Assembly (NCBI GenBank): GCA_964433495.1
Contig: CAYSRC010000048.1
Coordinates: 1 to 16,470 of the forward strand
DNA: 16,470 nucleotides
DNA from: CAYSRC01 sp964433495
Lineage (GTDB): Bacteria; Bacillota; Clostridia; Oscillospirales; Ruminococcaceae
Reading direction: 5' to 3'
Part shown: piece by piece, positions 13,286 to 16,470 of the stretch
Numbering within the stretch: the stretch's first letter is position 1
Layout: every line of letters starts with the position of its first letter
Made by a program: the position numbers and the translations under genes
The notes under the pieces: generated by a model
What the model was told of the DNA's origin: nothing
Seen by the model: the letters and a program-made list of their open reading frames with translations, nothing else
Database searches by the model: none

Positions 13286-13855
13286 ATGAGGAGAAAAGAC
13301 ACGACCGCCGAGATGATGAAGGGTTATATGGTCGACAGCCTTCTCAAGCTCATGGAGGAGAAGAGCTACGGCGAGATAACCGCCGCCGAGATTGCGGCGC
13401 GGGCGGGGGTCAACCGCTCGAGCTACTATCGGCACTTTGCCTGCAAGGAGGACGTCGTCGAGTGCTATTTTGAGCGGCTGCACACCGAGTTCCGCGGCAT
13501 CGCCGAGGCGACCAAACGGACCATCGCGCTGCGCGAATACATCCTCGGCGGGTTCAAGTTTTTGCTGCTCCACAAGCGCGAGATGCTCATGCTCTACGGC
13601 AGCGGGGTGATGCTGCCGCTGCTCGAGGTGCTGAACAGGCACTACTGCATCTCGCCCGACACCTTCTGCCTGCTTGAGGAGAGATATCTCTCGGCGGGTC
13701 GAATAGGCGGTGTGTTCAACCAGATCCTCTACTGGTTCTCGCGCGACATGCGCGACGAGCCGGGCGTCGCCACCGACACCGTCATGTCCCTGATGCCCGA
13801 TGAGGCGGAGGAGAAGGTGATGGTCGAGGCCCCCGCAGCGAGCGCGGAAAATTGA
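13286..13855 (+). CDS. TetR/AcrR-family transcriptional regulator
   Basis: The 189 residues carry an N-terminal helix-turn-helix (about 10-55: LLKLMEEKSYGEITAAEIAARAGVNRSSYYRHFACKEDVV), the TetR signature with the YYRHF recognition helix. The C-terminal ligand/dimer domain (KFLLLHKREMLMLYGSGVMLPLLEVLNRHY...) resembles the DhaS/YhgD-like TetR_C type common in Firmicutes. The ATG is chosen for GGAGGGG at 13274-13280; an upstream in-frame extension lacks a ribosome site. The ligand and target are not shown. It may control the neighbouring hydrolase, but no shared operator was found. Confidence 0.92.
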   Translation: MRRKDTTAEMMKGYMVDSLLKLMEEKSYGEITAAEIAARAGVNRSSYYRHFACKEDVVECYFERLHTEFRGIAEATKRTIALREYILGGFKFLLLHKREMLMLYGSGVMLPLLEVLNRHYCISPDTFCLLEERYLSAGRIGGVFNQILYWFSRDMRDEPGVATDTVMSLMPDEAEEKVMVEAPAASAEN

Positions 13856-14155
13856 ACGGGGCCGCCCGCGGCGGCGGTCGTCATGGGGTTATGAGGAGAG
13901 GTCACGCCCTCGGCGCGGCCGGGGAACCGGGTTTATCCCTATAAGGGCTTCATACCGGCAAGCCTCTCAAGAGGTACTGAATATTCCGCCTTTTGCTTTG
14001 CCTGCGCGGCGGCCCCTTAACGGGAGGTCTCTTTTACGCCGATCGTCTTTTGTCCGTGAAAGCGCCTGTCTGTCTCCCGCCTCGTTCGACACCTCAAACA
14101 AAAGCTTTTTTCTCCCCGGCAGAGGGGGCCTTGCGCTGCAAAAGCATACAAAATT
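13856..14155. other. Intergenic segment without a recognisable gene
   Basis: It contains short palindromes (CCTCTCAAGAGG near 13965, AAAAGCTTTT near 14099) and no ORF with a Shine-Dalgarno site. No RNA family was recognised. Confidence 0.45.
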
Positions 14156-14201
14156 AAAAGCGCCGCCTCACGGGGATCGTTCCCCGGGGGCAGGCGCTTT
14201 T
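14156..14201. terminator. Bidirectional intrinsic terminator
   Basis: AAAAGCGCC (14156-14164) pairs perfectly with GGCGCTTTT (14193-14201), with an inner CGGGG/CCCCG stem. T-tracts exist on both strands, so it can end the converging TetR (plus) and cobalamin-operon (minus) transcripts. Confidence 0.85.
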
Positions 14202-14275
14202 GCCGACCTGCGGTCACGGCCGCACGGGTGCGGCGCCGCGAACAGAGCTCGAACTTCCGAGCAGGGGGAAGGCCG

Positions 14276-14806
14276 CTAACAATCCCCGAACCCGCTGCCG
14301 ATCACGGCTCTGCCGGCGCGGGTCACGGCGCGCATAAGCGGGCGGTAGAGCAGGAGCGCGAGAACAAAATTCCCCGCGCAGTGCATAAGGTCAAAGGGGA
14401 TGCCGCTGAGAAAATAGGCGAGCGCGCCCGCGGGCCCCAAAATAAACAGATAGGTCAGCGAGCACAGCGCGCCGAAGCACAGCCCGAAGATCCCGCTGAG
14501 CATGGCGTAGCCCGGCGCGCTGTCGAGCGAGTGCAGCAGCCGCACCGCCGCGAACAGCACCGCCCAAACGTACAGATAACACACCCACCACGAGCCGAAT
14601 CCGTAAAAAAATCCCTCGAGCAGGACGTAGCCGTATATGATGAGGAGCGCGCGGTTTTTAAAGCAGCGCGTAAAGACAATCACCAGCAGCGAGACGGGCT
14701 CGATGTTGGGCAGACCCGCCATCGCGACCTTTGCCCCAAACATCAGCGCCGTACACACGCCGAGCGCCGCCGTCTCGCGGACGCTGTTTTTTGTCCTCCC
14801 GGTCAA
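14276..14806 (-). CDS. ECF transporter S component, probably for cobalamin
   Basis: Membrane substrate-binding subunit of an energy-coupling-factor vitamin importer; the shared EcfAA'T module must be encoded elsewhere. The 176 residues have about five or six hydrophobic helices (TAALGVCTALMFGAKVAMAGL; VSLLVIVFTRCF; ALLIIYGYVLLEGFFYGFGSW; VCYLYVWAVLFAAVRLL; the Gly-rich AMLSGIFGLCFGALCSL; FVLALLLYRPLMRAV). The LPNIEPVS turn and the N-terminal ALxxALxFxxKVA pattern recur in clostridial ECF S proteins. The TTG at 14804-14806 overlaps the upstream stop (TTGA) and is the only start that keeps helix 1 whole, but its ribosome site is weak. Cobalamin specificity is inferred from the upstream riboswitch and partner. 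An unannotated cobamide precursor is also possible. Confidence 0.8.
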   Translation of the reverse strand: MTGRTKNSVRETAALGVCTALMFGAKVAMAGLPNIEPVSLLVIVFTRCFKNRALLIIYGYVLLEGFFYGFGSWWVCYLYVWAVLFAAVRLLHSLDSAPGYAMLSGIFGLCFGALCSLTYLFILGPAGALAYFLSGIPFDLMHCAGNFVLALLLYRPLMRAVTRAGRAVIGSGFGDC

Positions 14807-15207
14807 AAATCGTACCCGACCGTCAGCGTCAGCTCGTACCTGTCGCCGTTTTCAATCGGGGTTTCCGACGCGCCCGTCATAAGCGTTTCGCCATCCTTGG
14901 TGATGCACCACCACTCCTGCTTTGCGTCGTCTGCGGTCACCCCGTTTGCCGTCACGATAAACAGGCCGTATTCTGTCCGGTTGTCCTCGACAAGGCCCTC
15001 GTCGAGCAGCGCATCGGCCAAAAATTCCCGCTCGGTCTTAAAGGTGAAGCTCTCGGTGTTTGTGAGATCGGTGATCTCGACCGTGATCTCCTTTATCCCG
15101 AACACCCCCGCGGGCTTTACCGCGAACCTTATCACGGCGAACGCCGCGACAAGCACCAGCAGGACGGCGGCCAGCACCGCCAGCGTTTTCTTCGTACCCT
15201 TGCTCAT
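14803..15207 (-). CDS. Membrane-anchored DUF4430 (transcobalamin-like) protein
   Basis: The 134 residues have a basic start and single membrane helix (about 7-28, TLAVLAAVLLVLVAAFAVIRFA) with an outer domain: GVFGIKEITVEITDLTN, SFTFKTEREFLADALLDEGLV, EYGLFIVTANGVTADDAKQEWWCITKDG, GDRYELTLTVGYDF. This strand pattern (leading T/E-F-L-x-x-A-L, then W-W-x-I...G, and final Y-x-L-x-x) is DUF4430/PF14478, whose fold resembles the C-terminal domain of transcobalamin (known). It probably captures cobalamin or a corrinoid outside the membrane and passes it to the S component (inference). The ATG at 15205-15207 follows CGGAGG, which is itself one arm of a hairpin. There is no lipobox cysteine. Confidence 0.85.
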   Translation of the reverse strand: MSKGTKKTLAVLAAVLLVLVAAFAVIRFAVKPAGVFGIKEITVEITDLTNTESFTFKTEREFLADALLDEGLVEDNRTEYGLFIVTANGVTADDAKQEWWCITKDGETLMTGASETPIENGDRYELTLTVGYDF

Positions 15208-15245
15208 AAAAAAACCTCCGTTAAGTGTTTTTGACACCTCGGAGG
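15208..15245 (-). terminator. SD-sequestering hairpin with U-tract (expression platform)
   Basis: On the minus strand CCTCCG (15240-15245) pairs with CGGAGG (15215-15220), enclosing an AGGTGT/ACACTT inner stem and a CAAAA loop, followed by seven T. The right arm is the Shine-Dalgarno site of the next gene, seven bases before its ATG. It can act as an intrinsic terminator or block ribosome binding, and fits as the OFF state of the upstream riboswitch. Confidence 0.7.
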
Positions 15246-15327
15246 AAACGCAAAACACACCCGCCGCAGCATGGTCGCAGGCGGATGGGGTTTGCCCTTT
15301 TCCGAAGCATCGTCGCAAAAAGGCAAT

Positions 15328-15525
15328 AAAATGCGCGGCAGGCATTCCGACTTCGGCAAAATCTCAGTCAGCAATTAAGAACGCGTGCCGAGCGCCCCCG
15401 CCACGGCGAGGACACGGCACAGCGGCTGCAAGCGACTGCAAGACGCCGTCACGGCTGCGGGTCAGCGCAGGCTTTTCACCTGCTTCCCCTTTTAATTGCC
15501 CGAAAGGGCAAACCGCGCAAGTTTT
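15328..15525 (-). ncRNA. Cobalamin riboswitch
   Basis: On the minus strand the conserved core is present: AATTAAAAGGGGAAGCAGGT, then GAAAAGCCTGC and GCTGACCCGCAGCCGTGA (consensus AAAAGGGAA..GGTGAAA..CC..GC.G.CCCCGCAACTGT). After a long variable arm comes GAAGTCGGAATGCCTGCCGC, the B12 box. The GGTTTGCCC/GGGCAA stem-loop at the 5' end is also visible. Ends are approximate. It lies between the promoter at 15539-15567 and the DUF4430 gene 120 bp downstream, so B12 probably shuts off this uptake operon. Confidence 0.93.
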
Positions 15526-15538
15526 TATTGTCGAGATT

Positions 15539-15567
15539 ATTATGGCAAAAACCTCGAAAAAAGTCAA
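15539..15567 (-). promoter_or_regulatory. Promoter of the cobalamin operon
   Basis: On the minus strand: -35 TTGACT (15562-15567), 17-nt spacer, -10 CATAAT (15539-15544), start near 15532, only a few bases before the riboswitch. Confidence 0.8.
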
Positions 15568-15892
15568 CACGCCCGTCGGACGGGGGACGCCCGAAAGCAG
15601 AGTAAAAAGAAGTCAAAGAGGGAAAAGGGTACGGCAGACCCCGGGCGGCAGGAGCGACAGCGTTCCTCAAATCTTCATTTCGGACACTCTCGTCGGACGC
15701 AGCGCAGATTCCCGCATGGCGCGCCGAACGCAGCGCCGATCATATGCGGCGATCCCTCTGCCGACGGTCTGCTTGCGGCAGCCCGAAAGGCCCCCTTGCC
15801 GCGCGTAAGAGATGCGGCGTTCGTGCGGCAGAGGAGAAACGATTGGGACATAGTCAAACGAACCTATCGGTATTTGATGAAGGAGGCTTTGC
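15568..15892. other. Intergenic segment without a clear gene
   Basis: An open plus-strand frame runs through here into the CPBP gene, but it is Arg- and Pro-rich, has no Shine-Dalgarno site and crosses the riboswitch promoter. Base composition changes from GC-rich to AT-richer at about 15860. Confidence 0.4.
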
Positions 15893-16425
15893 ATGAACAA
15901 AATAGACACAAAAGGACTTTTATTAAGAATTTTTGCCCCACCGCAGTGCTGAGCTCGAGTTATCTGCTGTTGGGACATTTTTGTAATATACCGCATATTT
16001 TGCTATTCTGCATTTTGGGAACATTCATTTTAGTGCCGATAGAGTTGGGAATTATTTTGAAAGCAAGCAAAAGCGAATACGGAAGGTATTCTCTTGAAAG
16101 TGCATTTGAAGGACAGGAAAAGAGTTCAATTCGGAAAGGGCTGATCATTGCGCTTGTGTTTTTCGCAATGGCAGGGCTGCTGTCTGCTTTTATTGCGCCC
16201 ATTGAAGACCATGTTTTTGCAGAGACGAGAAGCAAGGTGCTTAACAGTTTGCCGAGAGGTTTTGATTGGACAGATTATGAGTATCTGAAAACCTTTTCAA
16301 AACCTATGTTGATTATAACCTGTGCCTATTACGGTGTTTTTAATGTGTTAATCGGACCGATAACAGAGGAATTGTTTTTCAGGGGATACCTGACATCGCA
16401 CTATGAAAGGCAAAAAACGCAATAA
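15893..16425 (+). pseudogene. CPBP (CAAX-protease-like) membrane protein, frameshifted and short
   Basis: The ATG at 15893 has a strong GGAGG site, but its frame ends at a TGA at 15950-15952 after 19 residues (MNKIDTKGLLLRIFA...). The homologous continuation PTAVLSSSYLLLGHF lies in another frame; one extra C in the run at 15936-15939 would join the two smoothly. The rest has several membrane helices, VPIELGIILKASKSEYGRYSL, GLLSAFIAPIEDHV, and the glutamate motif GPITEELFFRGYL of CPBP (ABI) proteins. The protein stops about 11 residues after that motif, so the later His and His/Asn motifs of the active site are missing. AT-rich codon use differs sharply from the rest of the window. It could be real decay, a sequence error, or an insertion boundary downstream. 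Confidence 0.75.
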
Positions 16426-16470
16426 GCAGAAACCGCCCCAAAGACAGCGTAAGAAATCCTTTGACAGAGA
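16403..16470 (+). CDS. Open frame running off the window, basic N-terminus
   Basis: The ATG at 16403 overlaps the CPBP end in another frame and stays open to the window edge (22 codons, starting MKGKKRNKQKPPQRQRKKSF). It has no Shine-Dalgarno site. It may be the start of a new gene fused onto the truncated CPBP gene, or a chance frame. Confidence 0.25.
   Translation, partial: MKGKKRNKQKPPQRQRKKSFDR

Noticed and set aside
4377..15268. Shared 13-mer CACACCCGCCGCA at 4377-4389 and 15256-15268
   Set aside because: Flanks do not match, and a few 13-mer matches are expected by chance in GC-rich DNA of this length.
14228..15808. 526-codon plus-strand open frame
   Set aside because: It runs antisense through the ECF S gene, the DUF4430 gene, the riboswitch and its promoter. 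Its product is Arg/Pro/Ser-rich low complexity.

Overview
The window is GC-rich DNA that reads as chromosome from a high-GC member of the Clostridia, perhaps the Oscillospirales or Christensenellales. Placement rests on gene order and family flavour only. The clues are parAB beside serS with Bacillus/Clostridium-type parS palindromes, purine-rich Shine-Dalgarno sites before most genes, a Firmicutes-style feo locus with a Cys-rich partner gene, and a cobalamin-riboswitch-controlled ECF S component.

Layout. (1) 1-2713, minus strand: serS (cut by the window edge), parB and parA, with two perfect 16-bp parS palindromes between the parA promoter and its start codon. This arrangement suggests the origin-proximal part of the chromosome. 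(2) 3063-4214, plus: an iron-containing alcohol dehydrogenase. (3) 4665-6523, plus: an ECF-type sigma factor overlapping a membrane-anchored anti-sigma-like protein by 4 bases. (4) 6637-7080: a hairpin-rich intergenic repeat cluster. (5) 7194-11284: an iron module, with a DtxR-family regulator (minus) divergent from feoA, feoA, feoB and a 54-residue Cys-rich FeoB partner (plus). Four copies of a GTTWG-N6-CTAAC palindrome sit before the first feoA and directly before feoB. (6) 11478-11769: diverged copies of the same two repeat families as in (4), in inverted orientation, so the iron module is bracketed by related repeats. (7) 12021-13855, plus: a C45/AAT-like Ntn amide hydrolase and a TetR-family regulator, each with its own good promoter. 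(8) 14276-15567, minus: a cobalamin operon with promoter, cobalamin riboswitch, a hairpin that buries the Shine-Dalgarno site and carries a U-tract, a membrane-anchored DUF4430 (transcobalamin-like) protein, and an ECF transporter S component. (9) 15860-16470, plus: a markedly AT-richer segment with a frameshifted, C-terminally short CPBP (CAAX-protease-like) gene, probably acquired horizontally.

How the parts work together. parABS segregates the origin region. The DtxR protein has the CxxEH metal ligands of iron-type regulators and probably senses Fe(II) and represses feo through the repeated palindrome; FeoA/FeoB and the Cys-rich peptide import ferrous iron. The B12 operon is probably switched off by cobalamin, and its two products look like a surface cobalamin (or cobamide)-capturing domain and the membrane substrate-binding subunit of an ECF importer. 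The features most worth following are the cobalamin operon, the operator set of the feo locus, and the paired inverted repeats around that locus.
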